Notes: a model not told the origin generated them from the letters alone. A DNA stretch of 64,000 nucleotides from Marsupella aquatica (GCA_973895155.1 OZ316896.1:5332001-5396000); one strand, 5' to 3'; counted from the first letter of the stretch, positions 24,041 to 37,893 are shown. Made by a program: numbers and translations.

Positions 24041-27000
24041 TTACTCAATGTCTTCGTCGTCATCTTCACCGTCGCCTTCGTTTCCTCCAATCCCATCAAG
24101 CAAGACGTCAACGTCCTCACCAAGTTCTTCCAAACGTGCTCGCAGCTTCTCCACCTTACTCTCTTCTTGTCCCAGGCAGGCCAACAAGTCGTCCAGCTCA
24201 CCCTCACTGTCTTTTTGTGTCTCTTGACCTTCCTCATGAGCAGCAGCCAAGGGCAACACACCCTTCCCTTCAAGAACCTTACGAAGTTCTTCAATTTCCT
24301 TCTCATATCTGTAATTATCCTGCTCCAAGTTGTTATAAGCCTCGGACAACCCTTGTAAATCAACCTCATACTTAGCAACTAGTTGCTTGTACTGTAGGAG
24401 TTCTCCCTCCAACGCTTCTTTTGCGTACTTTATTGCCTCTGCTCTTTGATATGCTTCCTTTAGTTGATCCTTCAGAGCCTCAGTCTCTGCTTTCGAAACT
24501 GAACCTGGTGCACGATTTGCCAGTGGTTGCAAACCATCCTCGGAAGCGGCATCGTCACCTCTGCCATGTATACTCAAAAGTAAATCTTCTGCTAGGATGC
24601 TGTTCTTGTTTAGCAATTCCTGTACAAGCACGAGAATGCCCGACTTCAGCCAACCTCAGGAGAAACTTTTCTGAACATTAAACTTGACCAACAATCTTCA
24701 AAAAGAAAGTGAGCTTCTAGTTACCGCCAACAGCTCCTCCTCTAAAGGACAACATCATCATTACATTCAGACATGGAAACGGAGTCATATTGAGCTACCC
24801 CACCAGATGAGAGCGTTAGGGTCAACAATCGATAAGATAACCAAGTAGGGAAGCAAAATTTTGAACCCAACCTGCAGTTCTCGAGCCTGATTCTGGAGTA
24901 AAGTTTGAAGCCTGGCAATATAGTCGCTTTCCTTTTCACCTTCCTTTGGCTCAAAGCCTGCTACATTAACTATACCTTGACTCTTGGGACGGGCAAACAC
25001 CTCCACAATTTTGTCTCTGACCATGGGCTCAAGTCGTTTTATGAACGCCACGAATTCAGAATCATAAAAGGTTGTCACAGCCGGTTCTGTATTCTCATTA
25101 CTGCCTACCTGTTTCCAGTCAATAGCGTCAGGAATAATGGCAGCAAGCCCGTCACCAGCAGCAGCTGCGGCAGCTGTTGACCTTGTCAAAGGCTTCGGCA
25201 GCCGTGAAGCAGTGGCAGCCGAAATGAAAAGTGGACTTGTTTGCATCTCGTCCCACTTAGAAAAGAAAGTTGTGAGTCCAACTCGTCCACTGATGACATC
25301 AACAATCATTGGGGCGTCTTTGGAACCCTCGTCTATGGGATTATAAATTATACACTCACCCAGTAAAACGGCAGCTAGACCTGCAACGTGCACACTTGCA
25401 GGTGAACCACCGCTTGAAACTAGTTCAACAAGGAAAGGAAGGTGAGATGCTGGCTCCAGAAGAGCAGCAACGGCTGATGGGCAATCAGCAAGCCATGTCA
25501 CCAAGAGGCGTAAGAGCACAGGTTGGAGCCAAATTGATCCTCCTCCTTGGGAGGAAGACAGCCCATCTGATACAGGTGGGGCTGCAGCTGCGAGATAGCG
25601 GACGCAACGGGGCATCAAAAGTTCTGTTGGAGCCAAAGCTGATGAAGGGATTTCAAGTGGAATATGCAGCACCTGCAAATAGACAGCTCGTTATGACAGG
25701 CTCCCAAAACTTCATTGAACACATGTCATGTTTGACAACGACTTCGCGTCCTTAATATGCTTTCGCAATCAACCTCTCGCCTACCGTAACTGCCTCCAAG
25801 CAGGATAAATACAATTCAGTACATTTCGATACAATTGTCCCCAGTCCTGCCGTACATCTACAGCCATTTAGGACAGACACAATAATGAAAAACACCTCGT
25901 TAAAGCAGGGTATTTAAACCTTCCCGGAGTCCTTAAAAGTCTTTTTCTAAAATCTTGTGCCGAATTCATACAGGACAACCACAATAAGGACAGCGCCCAT
26001 ACCCGCTCTTTGCAATGCACGTTGTCCTTCAAAATATGAGACAGGACACTTGCCGCTCTGCAGCTTGCCTGGGGTAATGTGCAACACTGTTGATCAACAT
26101 ATTGTAGGCTAAATGGCAAGATCATCTTTCATCAAAATTGATAGCTTAGTGAAGATGAAATGGACAACGGGCATACCTCCAAGTCATTCCGGCCATCACT
26201 AGATATAAGAGCACGCACAAGCATACTGCAAGGAGCAAAGGGCAATACTTGTTTGATGAGTACAGAATCCGAAGTTCAGAAACCTCATAATCACGCTCGT
26301 CTGAAGCTTTCTCAAAATTTTAAAATAAGCAGACCACATGTCCAGACAAATCTCAAAGAAATAGGAGTATTCGGGATCAACCTTCCAAATGATATATGTT
26401 GCTCGTCTTCTGAAGGCTGGCTAGCTCTAGTGTTGGAATGAGGTAGAGGCGTGATTGTAGATGCCAGCATTGTTTGCCCATCTGGATTTCCCTGAAAAAA
26501 TGACGCATATTTCATCAAGATAGATAGACAAGTCGACGGCAATAGAAAAAGCTATTGTAGAATATGGGTTTGATCGCTAAGAATATGGAATTAGTAAATA
26601 GGTCCTTGCAGTACGCTTTATCTGAACTTATAATTCCATCAAGGTCGGCGTCAACATGCACACCTGCTGGAGCATGGAGTTGTAAAATTACCTCACAGAA
26701 GCACTTGAAGACATAGTCAGCAGCAATGCATTCATTGATATTGGATGTACGAAGCAATACTCTAAGAACTCCATGCAACGCAGGCTCAGCATCTGGCTCC
26801 TCCCCCACAATCTTACTCCCAAGCAGATCTCTGTTCTTACTATGCCCAACTACAAGATCCCCAATGCACCGTAATGCCTGGAAGAGGACAAACAAACAAA
26901 AAAGGTATCAGACAACAAATGAACAATCAAAATAATCACCGGAAAAATCTGAGGAGACCCCCAATTGCGAGAAATGAGCCAAAGGCCAAGTCATTTGAAC

Positions 27001-30000
27001 CAGGAACAATCTGCTCCAAATATACATGCTACTCGATTAACGCGATCAACAAAAGACGATGATGGCTTCAGTTTGACGTGACAAACTATGCACATTTTGG
27101 AATATATTTCAAAGAGATCGAAAGAGTTTTGGTACAAACCGAGCAACGTATCGCCACAGCTGATACTCGACCTTCAACACAAAGAGCCAGCAACATGTCC
27201 AGGAGCTTGTTCTGAATTGAATAATCATGTTATAAAATCAGGAAAAGTGATTCAATTATCAAGTTAAACACATAGGCAGCCAAGTTTGAATTAAGGACGC
27301 CAAGGTACCGTTAGCAAAACGCGTCCTGGAAAGTCGAGCATTCCCTGACAAGACACACACTTTTATGGATGCATAAACCAAAATTTGAAAGGGTGGTGAA
27401 TAAACCTGACACAAGAGGGTTTGGTTGGCTACGACGTTTGAATCCTTGCTCGGTACAGAATTTGGGCTACCGGCCAACAGAAGTGTAACCGTCTCCAACG
27501 CACAAAGGAGGTTCACTGACTGCCAAGTTTTAGAGATCCACAAGTGAGATTTCCACAAGAAAATATGCAACGGACAGAACAATAGACCATATCCTACCCA
27601 CTCCACCGGTTCAGGACAATACATGTTCGTGTTCAAGTCATCTTGTATTCGCTTAGTTGTCGGTTCCCTAACCTTTTGTTCAGAAAACCCATCAGCACTG
27701 CCTTTGCGTAACTTCAGAAGACCTGCCACTTGATTCAAACCAAATGTCTCTCGCAAAAACACCTGCAGAAGTAAAAGGTGACATTATAGATCAGACGCAT
27801 GCAGAACAGTGGAAGATTTGCTACCCGACCCTTCCAGTTCAACTCGCAACAAGAATTTCACACTTTCAGACCATTGATACTTTTTCAAGGATCTCCAGTA
27901 ATGTGATTAAATCCTGATGGTCCTCGCCACTGTGTAATTGGCTAGAAACAAAAAGTCTTTACTCGTCTGCTCCACACCAATATTTGGCAACTCCACTTTG
28001 GCCTAGGTTAGCAAGGCGTTAAGCCTTATGTCACTCTGGAATTCAATCTGTATAAAAGATAATTACCTGATTGGAGGCATTGTTTCTGATGAGGTTGTTG
28101 AGCAGCTCTAAACAGTCCTGTTTTGTGGCATACATTGGATGCACGGCCAAAATGGTCAAAGTCAGCGTCAATACAAACATCCGCCGCGCAGTTCCTTTTA
28201 AAACTGGCCATGAAACCACAAGAGCTGATTGTTACCTGGACAATGATACCACCTTCCGAACCGCCTTCTTCTGAAACAATCGCGAATATTTTTTCAAAGG
28301 CACCCTCAAATACAACAATTTTCTGAATTTCCTGCGATCCCCAAAAACATTTGTCACGATCATTACTGCACGCCAATCCTGCCAGCTTATCAGCTGACTG
28401 CCGCATGCAAAGCTACGTCGATCGAATGCTAAGCAGTGAACAGCAGAAAAAATGAAATACAAGATAACCAACGAAACTGTCCACCGTTGCTGCCTTCCAG
28501 ATGCTAATCATAGACCTCACATTACTTCACTGTGTCTCTCTAGGAAAAGTGAGAAAATTAAAAAGCCGTTTTTCTTTGCTACAATTAATTTACGATATAT
28601 TTTCCTGGCAAGTGGCAAAGCACTCCAAAGCTACTCACCTCTGCCTCACGTGTTAGGTAGGTGAGGAGCAGCAACGCTTCATTTCGGATCACCTGTAAAA
28701 AGGAAGATTTTTTAGATCATAGGCTCTATCTCAGACACCAACAGAGTAAATTTTTCGATGAATGGTGACGTTGAAGTACGACCGTCAATCATGATTTCTT
28801 AAGATCAGTTCTGTACATGTTACTGGATACTCGTTTGTTTTTGCAGAGTATTCTAACCTCGCGCTCTTGCATCATGTCCATAAGGCGTATGATTCCATGG
28901 GGAGTCGCCAAAATTACTTCCTGCAACCTGTACATGTGCATCAAGGCCAAAAGAAGCGAAGCCCTCAGTCGACCACAGGAAGATGAGAAAAGCAAGGAGT
29001 ACAGAAACCAAGAATAGAGTACCTTCACCAAATTATCTGTCTCAACTCAAGGGCGAGATACTCAATGCAAATAAGCCCTTGATTCTAAACCGAAATTCAT
29101 CAAACGCACCTGCCTGGGGAATGAGTCAGCAGTGCTGTCAGCACTTGCAGAGTATAATAACGCACATAGAAGTCGACTTCATCCTAGAAAGAGTAACGTT
29201 CAATCCAGTGAGAAGCCGGATTACTCCATTCAATAAACAGAGCCACGATATCATTCAATCGAGATACACTACTTTACTTGACCAAGACTGAAAACAAATG
29301 TACATGATGACTTTATCTGATACCACGTACAAAAGTCGAGGAAATTCAATCAAAGACAATGAAACAGACGGCAACAGCAGCATGACCACCTCTGCTAGCA
29401 CTGAAAACGACTCAGAGATAGCTTAGGGAATCCGGTTGAAGAGGAATCAGTACAAACCAGAAGACTCAAGATCAGCGCCACGCCATCAGTTTCTCTTGCA
29501 AATAGTTCAGAGTTGACAACATGTGGCATCATTTGTCCTTGCCCTTCTTGTGGTGGTCCATCTGAAGTTACAGCAGCAAGAAGGGTCTCTAGACCTCCTC
29601 TAAGCTGTACCAAAAACTGATCCCGGTCAAACTAAAAAGAAAATAGGAGAAGAATTCCCAACATGATCAAGGAAAACACAAGCTTGCTATACTGGCTTTC
29701 CCGTGTTGAGCTCCTCCATGTAGGTCATGGACTCCACCCACACGGGACATGTCGCCAAACCAGAAGGTGCAATTCTATCGGACGACAACGTAGTCTGGAA
29801 AGAATTTCGGAATCATGGTATAATCGGGGCACAACAATTTGGGGATTGATGGAGATACGTCCACAACTAGGCGATAGAAATTCGAACTGAACAAACGAGT
29901 GGACGTGGAAACCTTGAACAATTTCGGAATCATGGTATAATCGGGGCACAAAATTTGGGGATTGATGGAGATACATCCACAACTAGGCGATAGAAATTCG

Positions 30001-31919
30001 AACTGAACAACCGAGTGGACGTGGAAACCTTGAACAAGTACGTCAACCAACACAAAAACCAAGATACTGGATTTCGTTTTGGAATAGAATACAGAGTCCC
30101 AAAGACTCAAAAATGTTGTCAGAATAAATAAATAATATTCAAAAGAGAATAGTAAGATCCAGAATTAAGGGTGCATATCCATTCAGTGCACATATGATTG
30201 GAACAAACGCAACTCGAAACAACATATGACCTGAAACTCACCATGTCTATATCTTCACGATCCTCCCGGAAGATGGACATCATCACTGGGAAACCTGACG
30301 TCAAAAAACAAAAATCCTATCATGTTCAAAACTCGACAACAGCCAAATGAGCGCTGAAATCCACCATACGCACCACAGGTGGCAGTCTCAGTTGCACAAG
30401 CAACTACCTCAAGACGTAAAGATAATGACTGAAGAATTGCACTAGGTTCAGGAGTAGAAGCTGCCCATCAATGTCAGGCAACCTAAGGCAAGCTACCATA
30501 GCTCACACTGGCTTCAGGTCACATTTCGGCGCGTTATGACATCCTCTATTTCTGACACAGCTAGAAACAAAGGTCTGTGGAAAGTCTGAAGCCTCTGAGC
30601 AGTGAGGGAAATGCCTGCCAAAACTTTAGCGCCCTTAGAACAGATCATCCAGAAGCAAAGAGACTTCCTATCAACTACTCCATGGTCCGAAAGGAACGTC
30701 CTGTGAGTGGAAGCAAGGGACACCGTCGCAGTGCTATAAATATTGCACATCAGTCAATTTATCTGTGCTACACAATGTGCAAGGTTACTTCAGATACAAA
30801 ATTTCCCAACAGCTTGTTCGAGGCCTTACCAATAGATCCAAACGCCATCTTAGCTGAACGATCCTCAGCAACCACGACCTGTAAATCTGATATTGCGGCT
30901 CTGCGATCATCTTGAAGGACGCCATGTTGAATTCTTTCCAAAAGCCGTTGTACCCCCCTGAAATTATGAGCCACACGAAGCTGTTAAAGTACATTCAATT
31001 AAGTTCAGGTTCAAGCTTCACATCCGTAGGACCACTTCTATTCAGTGAAACAGGTATGACTAAACCCCTCTGCTTAAACGACTTAACCACGCAGCGCCTT
31101 AAAATCAACTTATGAGATCGACGATACTGCTATAATGGACCAGGAGCATCGCTAAACAGTGTTCATAGGAGCTCAAATGTGTAGTCATATCTTACAAGAC
31201 CAATTCTCGGGACACCTTCACCAAACTCACAACACCAACTCGCAGTTTGTATATCTACGACAGGATTCACACCATATTGTACAAACAGAACATACCCGTC
31301 ATCCGGTGCAGTTTTGTCACCGGATCCAAAGACCAGCCCTCCAACGCCCTGTTTACGAACACCGGCAGCAGCAAAAGTGAATTAGATTGCAATTGGCAAG
31401 GTGACAAGTCCAGATTCCAAGTTTTTACCGTAGTTTACATTGTGCCCTCATCACACAACGACATAGTACAAAAAGCTTCGAGAGGAGCTTTTAGGAATAT
31501 CAATTAGAGCAGAGTTTAGAGAATCTTCAGTGAACAGAACTTTGCGCAAAATTCAGGGAAGCTTCAGTGAAAGTCAAGACACATGGCGTACCACATAAAG
31601 GAGATTTTCAGTGACAAGCAGCATCCTCAGTGCTAGAACACGCAAGAATTCTAGCTCCTTCTAAAAGCGATGAGAAAGGGAGCAGAGATCCCATGGGGAC
31701 CAGCACCAAGCTGAGGCAAATTGCCTTGCGTGAGACTCAAAACGCAACGATCCGAATTCGGAATCTGCTCACTCACTACATAAATCAAATAAGAGGTCTC
31801 CAGACATGTAGTCAGACCGGCTAAACTGACTGAAACTCTCATGAACAGTTGTGGCAGGAGGCCAAGCCACTCACCTGCGCTACGGCATTTAAACTGAGCG
31901 ATCCCAGCCTGAACGCCAT
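24041..31919 (-). CDS. GC6: Golgin candidate 6 (p115/Uso1 homologue)
   Basis: Vesicle-tethering golgin acting in ER-Golgi traffic (Arabidopsis GC6/MAIGO4). Nineteen minus-strand exons join in frame to 945 codons plus stop: 31919-31875, 31348-31296, 30957-30830, 30294-30242, 29604-29458, 29183-29110, 28927-28858, 28692-28639, 28331-28236, 28117-28067, 27762-27673, 27519-27406, 27211-27140, 26877-26692, 26491-26382, 26225-26177, 26068-26003, 25672-24872 and 24619-24041. The head is an armadillo-like repeat region (DVDFYVRYYTLQ-like, REAEEIQKIVVFEGAFEKIF-like, DCLELLNNLIRNNASNQ). The final exon (residues about 754-945) is coiled coil, with ELDDLLACLGQEESKVEKL and an acidic tail, as in p115. Start MAFRLGSLSLNAVAQ is the first ATG with a following GTGAGT donor. 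Arabidopsis GC6 is of similar length (about 914). Introns are short, the longest about 640 bp. Confidence 0.95.
29803..30036. repeat. 117-bp tandem duplication in a GC6 intron
   Basis: Two copies (29803-29919 and 29920-30036) of a block starting AATTTCGGAATCATGG and ending GGAAACCTTGAAC, lying inside the intron between 29604 and 30242. Copies are over 95% alike by eye. Confidence 0.9.
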
Positions 31920-34560
31920 CGTTGGTCGTCCGTCCGCCTACCGCGTCGCTACCAAACCATTTCAGTTCAGCTTCTTCTTCTTCTTCGTCGTTTGATTTTA
32001 GTCTTCTTTGTCGTCGTCGTCGTCGTCGTCGTCGTCACCTTCTTCAATAAGGGCGTCTCAAAGTGAGAAACTGTTCTTCAGGGCGAAAAAAACTAGTGGG
32101 AGCCAACACCCACTCATTGACAAAAAAATTGCCAAGGGAGAAAATAGGATGTCGAGCTTTGTGTCTCATGGGTTTGTAAATGGAAGGTGACGACTGGTAC
32201 CACCTCGTTGTGATGAAAGCCTGATGTGCTTGTAGATTCTTCAACCACATTTTAGAGGATATGGGTTGTCCAGAATTTTGCTTACAGCCAAATACTTTAA
32301 TGGACTAGCTCGTCATTTCCGCCTATCACCACTTTACTTGCATGGCATAATTAGGGTTTTGGTTCCAATTCCTGCTCTCTTAATTTGTTAAAATCCGGGA
32401 CCGCTTTCTTATGACTCCTGCCATAAAATACCAATGCTACTGTCCAATGAACTACTTATCTTTCTTTGTCCTCCGGACCTTTTTCTAGGAAATGGGCTCG
32501 TTAAGACCGAAGTGTTTGCAGCACTAGTGGATCGCATTTCAAAGAGAGAGCAGGAATTACACCCGTTATTTAACATACCAAAAGCCATAATAAGTAATCG
32601 ATGAACCTACAAGTAGGTCTTCTAGTTTGCAATCTGACCACGACATGGAAAGAAGCTGGCAAGTAAAGTATCTTCCGCAAAATTGCCCACTGGAAAATTT
32701 CTAGAATGTGCCATATCACACTAGTTTGTTTCAACCAAAATCTTAGTAGAGGACACGAACAAAACATAGCAAAGAAAAACTCCAGTATATGATCTCACCT
32801 CAGCGGGGGTCAGCTGAGCCGCAATTCGATCACGAACGGTCCCTGGCCGCCCTAGGATTCGGAAAACGACGTTGCCCAGCAGGGAACCGGGCCACTAACT
32901 ACGTTTGCTGCATTCATCAATGAGGAATGTTATCGAGAAATTCCAGTCTTGTCAGGAGTGTCATAGTTGCGATGTACAATATAGCTTTTGACATAACAGT
33001 GTTACATATTAATGTTTAGGACAACAATTTCAGACAGAAAAAGTTCTTGTCTTAGAAATATTGAAATATATTCGTTACATCGGCTACAACCTCCACTTAT
33101 GGCAACAGTCATGATTGTGGTCTGTTGTAGACGCTAAAATTTAGGGTTTCTTCAGACGAATGATAGTATGTGGAAAGTGGGATGCTGACTTCATCCAAAC
33201 AACGTCAATTTCGAACCAGATTTCACTTGACGGTACAGGGACAGGTTAACAGCAATCGCGAGAGGGGTTCGGTGATCAATTGGCGGTACTTTAGCTCATC
33301 TTTTCATTCAAATTACAGTACATAAACTACAGTACGCAGATAAGTCTCTCTTCGAAAACCACAATAGCGTCTGACCTAGTTTTTTCAGACGCGGTCTTCC
33401 CTTCTCTTTAACGTCGTAAACGCAATGCTGCACTTGCCTTCCTCCAAAGAAATTGGGCATAAGTGTACCGTGGCATTTTCCAGATTACCCGTGAAGGGAG
33501 CTGCTGCAAGTAACTACTCGGACATTACAAGATACACTCGGATTTTACCGACAGAGTAGTAGATGACTAACAAAATCAATCCTGGATTGGAGAAATTGGT
33601 AGTTCCTAGAGAAGCGGTTCTCTTCGAAACGAGGGCGAGTTCATGAACAGGGGAGGGGGCATGATTCTTCCCATGCATCTCAAGCTTCTTCTCTATCTGT
33701 AATTCCAAAGAAAAAAGACCTAGACTGGTGACGGACAAGACAAATTCTAAAAGCTTACTTGTGAGGAACCTGGACGCATTTATTTGGAAGAATGATGGCT
33801 GTACTGTCTTTCGCAGCGCAAACTCGGCAAACTTCCAAGACAAGCTTAGAAGAAAGTCATGTTTTTATCGTATCGTGTGCTCCAGACCAGATTTACCGAA
33901 CTCAACAAATCAATGACTCTAGATTCACGAGTTACCTCTTTCTCTACTCAACGACTTTCTTATCTGCTCTTGACAGCCAGTTAATGCCTCTCAGCTGTAG
34001 ACTTCGAAGAGCTTTGCCGACCTTCCCTTGAGACTCCCTAACAAACTCCGAAGGCCACAACAAGCTCCTCTTCTTCCTCCTTCCCGTGATGGTTCCCCAT
34101 CGTCGCCCGCAAGCTCTCAATCCATCATTCTCCTCTCAGGCTCTCATCTGCCGCCCTTCTCTATTGCTTCATCCTAATCATCATCATCATCATCATTGCA
34201 GAATTATTACCAATGATGACTGCAAATCAATTTACAAAAATGCGGCCTCCTCCTTTCACGACGTGCCTCGTCTCCCTCCTTTTGTCTGTGCCGGTCTGTG
34301 GACTGGCGAAAGACAATTCCTTCATGAATTCATGCATTCATTCATCCATTTATTCGTTCTAGCTATCGATTCTGCTCTATCGCATCGGGGCGCATTGCTC
34401 TCGCATCGACATTCGGGCGTTGGCAAGTGGGCGAGCTCCGACTCTACTGTAACGTGTGAGGAATAAAGTAAGACAGTCAACCGTGTATAAGTGCATCGTG
34501 GATGGATAAGTGCATTGCTTGGTTAAGTGCAGGCCGGCCATGCACTCCCTAATTCTTCAT
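31920..34560. other. Intergenic DNA upstream of GC6
   Basis: Includes the GC6 5' UTR with a (TCG)n run at 32011-32036, about 92-117 bp before the start codon. Open frames at 33514-33843 (minus) and 34086-34466 (plus, with a CAT-repeat giving six His) show no domain. 32799-32890 on the minus strand contains a short protein-like stretch FRILGRPGTVRDRIAAQL followed by a good donor, of unknown meaning. Confidence 0.45.
32011..32036. repeat. (TCG)n microsatellite in GC6 5' region
   Basis: Nearly nine perfect TCG units (GAC on the transcribed sense). Confidence 0.95.
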
Positions 34561-34659
34561 GATTTTTTCTTTAAATAAAAACAGCAAGGGAACAAAGACC
34601 ACCCAAGCTGAGAGCACAAAAAGCACCCAGGGCACCAGGGGGAGGGATGTGGCTCCCTT

Positions 34660-34905
34660 AGTCTAGTTTGCATAAGTGCAAGTAGACCCGGACAAAACTC
34701 CTCTAACTATGGGCACTAATATTACAGAATTTTCTTTGTAAATGCACCAAAAAATTGTAGTTTGCATAAGTGCAAGGAGACCCTCACTAAACTATAAAAT
34801 ATTGGCACTGAATATTGTGGTGAGTTCACTTTGTAAATCCATAAAAAAATGCAGTTTACATAAGAGCGAGTATTTTCTTACTAAACTATAAAAGATTGGC
34901 ACTAA
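34660..34905. repeat. Tandem repeat, about 105-bp unit, three copies
   Basis: Each unit has GTTTGCATAAGTGCAAG or similar, an ACTAAACTATAAAA word, and TTGGCACTAA with CTTTGTAAAT. Copies are diverged. Confidence 0.85.
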
Positions 34906-36800
34906 CCGACAAATACATAAGTGCATTTTCACATTTCTATCTATAAGTGTACACATGCATTTATCAATCACTTGAATGTACACATAATGCATTTATTGAT
35001 AAGTGCAAAAAACAAATACAAAAAGAAGTTTCATGCGTTTATCCACTTGAATCTTGCCATAGGTGGGCTGAGGCATGAGGACTCTGATGTGTGTGACCTG
35101 ACTAGATAATAGTCATGTATTGGAACCCATCCACTAACCCAAAATCCCTGCCTCTAAAAATGGGCTAGCATTGCATGGAATGGATTGGACCTGACTTTCT
35201 ACATTTTTGCATCTAATTTATGTACTTGGTTGGGTACACCCACGGACAACAAGGCTTTCCAGTTATTGCCAAAGACTCCTTTAAGGAATCCTTAGACAAT
35301 ACACCTTGGCAAGTAACCTCTGTTGTCTTTACATCACACACAGATGGGAAGGTGTGCAGCCCGGTCCATATAGGGTGACAACTAACTGGGGAGACGCCAC
35401 AGTAGGGACTCACTAGCATGCCGAGCAAGGTGTGATAAGTGTTAGGAAGTGACTCGAGTTCCCAACTTCACTTAGTTTGGCCTTACTAGAGTTAGTTACC
35501 CTTGGTCCCATTAGGATAAGATCCGTTTAGACTAGGGTCACATATCTCAACCACCCAATGGTATAAGTTGGAGTGAGTTTCTTCACATGTATTCTCATAT
35601 GCTATGGATATTTCATGAGTTTCTCCACTCGTGGTGTCTTGTCGGTGTAGCGTTGGATTGAGTGTGCTCTCATGTTCCACATTTGTTGTCCACATTTGTT
35701 GTCTAGTCTGAGTCAAAGGTTTCTTACAGTAAGTGTCAAGGAAGGTAGCCTGGACCTTTGAGAAACCATGAATCATCACCTTGACATGCATGTAGTCCCT
35801 GCTTCCTTCCGTACAACACACGTAGTGTATTGGCCTTACAAGTTGACTTGTAAGTGATGAACTATGGACCTTATACCTTGGCATGGAATCCCTATTGTCT
35901 TTACACCATGCTGAGTTGGGACAAGAGATTGGCTAGATGGGGGTGTGATGCCAAACCTATGTCTTGGTGGGGTTTACATTTTCACTCAATGGGGTCAATA
36001 TAGTGTAGTGCTAGGTGACACCTTGCAAAACGCCATTGGGTCCTTTTTGTGTGGTGTTTTGCAAAAGTTTTTGAGTCATCCTCTAGTTGTTGGGAAAAAA
36101 AGAAATAAAATAGGTTTTGCTGTCTAAGATGTGTAGAAATGATCACAATATAAGGACTCGGAACTTTGTCAGAGTTGAACATTTGGTTTGGAATTCTTTG
36201 GTAGTGATATAGGGTAACCCATCTCTAAGAGGGGGTAATGGGATCTAATCCAATAGGGCCCTGAGCCCGAGGGGGTTACAGCCCATTACCCTATGTGGGG
36301 AGGACTTACCGAGTCCAGCTCAAAATTGAACCTGGCAGTCCCCATCCCTAGAGAACACTCTGGTAGCATGCAAGGTAATACATTAGAACACTACATCAAG
36401 TGTATACGTTTCCACTTGCACAAATAAATGTCTAGTAGGAGGGTGTGGAGGCCTTACAGGTTGACATGTAACTGGGAGGCAGTACAGCAGGACTGACATG
36501 TCAAGTGAGGTGTGCTTTGTGGCGAGAAGGGTCTGCAGTCGGCACTACGCCACAGCAGAAACTATAGGTGGAGAATTTCATGGCCTGGGGTAAAGGTGAT
36601 GATCCGCGAGCTTCATATCTGTTCTTCGCTTCCTGTGGACAGGCCGCTGGGGTTTTCCAAATCTCGATCACTTCGCCTTTGCCGATTGCTTGGATTCGCT
36701 ACAGGGTTTACTCGTTGATTGTTGGGCTTGGGACTTTGCTGGTGGATCACAACTCAACGGAGAGGAGAGGAGCAATTCAGTAGAGGAGTTGCGCTCGAGA
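34906..36800. other. Repeat-derived intergenic DNA
   Basis: Two related blocks around 35290-35430 and 35860-35960 share ACCTTGGCA and TTGTCTTTACA words. 36196-36300 has short inverted ends ATAGGGTAA and TTACCCTAT around a G-rich core also seen at 38838-39135. No gene could be supported. Confidence 0.5.
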
Positions 36801-36801
36801 A

Positions 36802-36940
36802 ATGGCGCAAGCAATGCTCACAAGGCCGCTAGCTCCGGCGGTGGTCGCTGCTCCTTCGTCTGCACAAAACAAGCAGCTGCTGCATCATCCCTCGTCCATG
36901 TCCTCGTTTCTGCGCTTGCCCTCCTCGGTATACCGGTAGG

Positions 36941-36988
<48 letters not shown>

Positions 36989-37710
36989 TGGTGGGAGAGG
37001 CAAGGGAAAGGCTGTGAAACTTATGGAGCAATTCATTCAGTTTTTGGACTGAGCCCATCGTTGAGAGGGTTGCGGTTGATTTTGAATTCAATTCTTTCAA
37101 ATGACTCCCTTTTGTTTACAGTGGTCAGAGGATGGCCAGCACTTTCTCCTCCGTGAAGGGCAGCAGCGATTTTCCTCGAGCCTCCTGCGTTTCTTTGCGC
37201 TGCAGCATTCACCCGGTTGAGAGCTCGGCGCAGAAAGGGTTTGTCCACTTCACAAGGAATTTCTTCCGGGTTTTGGAATCGGTGGCTCCGACGGTGGTTC
37301 GGATGGGCGACGCCCTCAGGGATGCGGTCCAAAAACCGAACACAGAAGAGGAGGTGCAGCTCCTGACTGCTCTCAAGGGGAGGATGGTATGTGCAGCAGC
37401 ACCGCTTTTTTTCGCTGCTATAAGTCAGTCAGTGAACACTCCTCTTACTGTTGTTGCTAGTGGAATGGCCAAGTGGCTTGAGCTCTACAGCGGGGTTCTA
37501 ATGGTACGAGTTCTTCTGAGTTGGTTCCCTAATATTCCTTGGGAGAGGCAACCGCTTCAAGCCATGCGCGACATGTGCGACCCTTACCTAAATCTCTTTA
37601 GAAACATCATTCCTCCACTCTTTAATGCTCTAGATTTGAGCCCCATGTTGGCCTTTCTGGTCTTGGGAGTACTCACATCCATCCTCAACACCACTGTCCA
37701 GGCTTCTTAG
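36802..37710 (+). CDS. YLMG1: YGGT-family plastid membrane protein, YLMG1 type
   Basis: Plant YLMG1 proteins are YGGT-domain membrane proteins of plastids, linked to nucleoid partitioning and thylakoid complex assembly. Two exons, 36802-36935 and 37122-37710, join through Arg to 240 residues. The first 100 or so residues are Ser/Ala/Arg-rich and look like a transit peptide (MAQAMLTRPLAPAVVAAPSS). The YGGT core follows: a hydrophobic helix WLELYSGVLMVRVLLSWF, the signature PNIPWERQPLQAMRDMCDPY, NLFRNIIPPL, and a C-terminal helix MLAFLVLGVLTSIL. Phase and donor (CG/GTAGGC) agree. The internal Met in exon 2 (37132) alone would lose the transit peptide, so the upstream start is preferred. The intron opens with a (CT)22 tract and the 3' flank contains a tandem duplication. 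Confidence 0.93.
36942..36985. repeat. (CT)22 microsatellite next to a splice donor
   Basis: Perfect CT run beginning six bases into the YLMG1 intron. Confidence 0.97.
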
Positions 37711-37713
37711 GTA

Positions 37714-37893
37714 TTTCAGTGGAATCACCGGCGCACCCCATTAGACTTGGGGATTATAAGAATGTTTACTTTCTCCGAATGTATGAAGGATGAAAATTGA
37801 TTTCAGTGGGATCACCCACGCACCCAATTCGATTGGGGTTTACAATAGTCTTTACTTTGTGAGCTATCCGCGAATGCATGAATGACGAAAATG
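37714..37893 (+). repeat. Tandem duplication in the YLMG1 3' flank
   Basis: Copies at 37714-37800 and 37801 to about 37893 both begin TTTCAGTGG and share ATCACC, GCACCC and TGTATGAA/GCATGAAT words. It starts four bases after the stop codon, so it probably lies in the 3' UTR. Confidence 0.85.

Noticed and set aside
25309-25755. 148-codon plus-strand frame
   Set aside because: Shadow of the long GC6 exon 24872-25672 on the other strand.
33514-33843. 109-codon minus-strand frame
   Set aside because: No recognisable motif and unremarkable composition; probably chance.
34086-34466. 126-codon frame with a six-His run
   Set aside because: The His run comes from a CAT microsatellite; no recognisable domain, no neighbouring exon.
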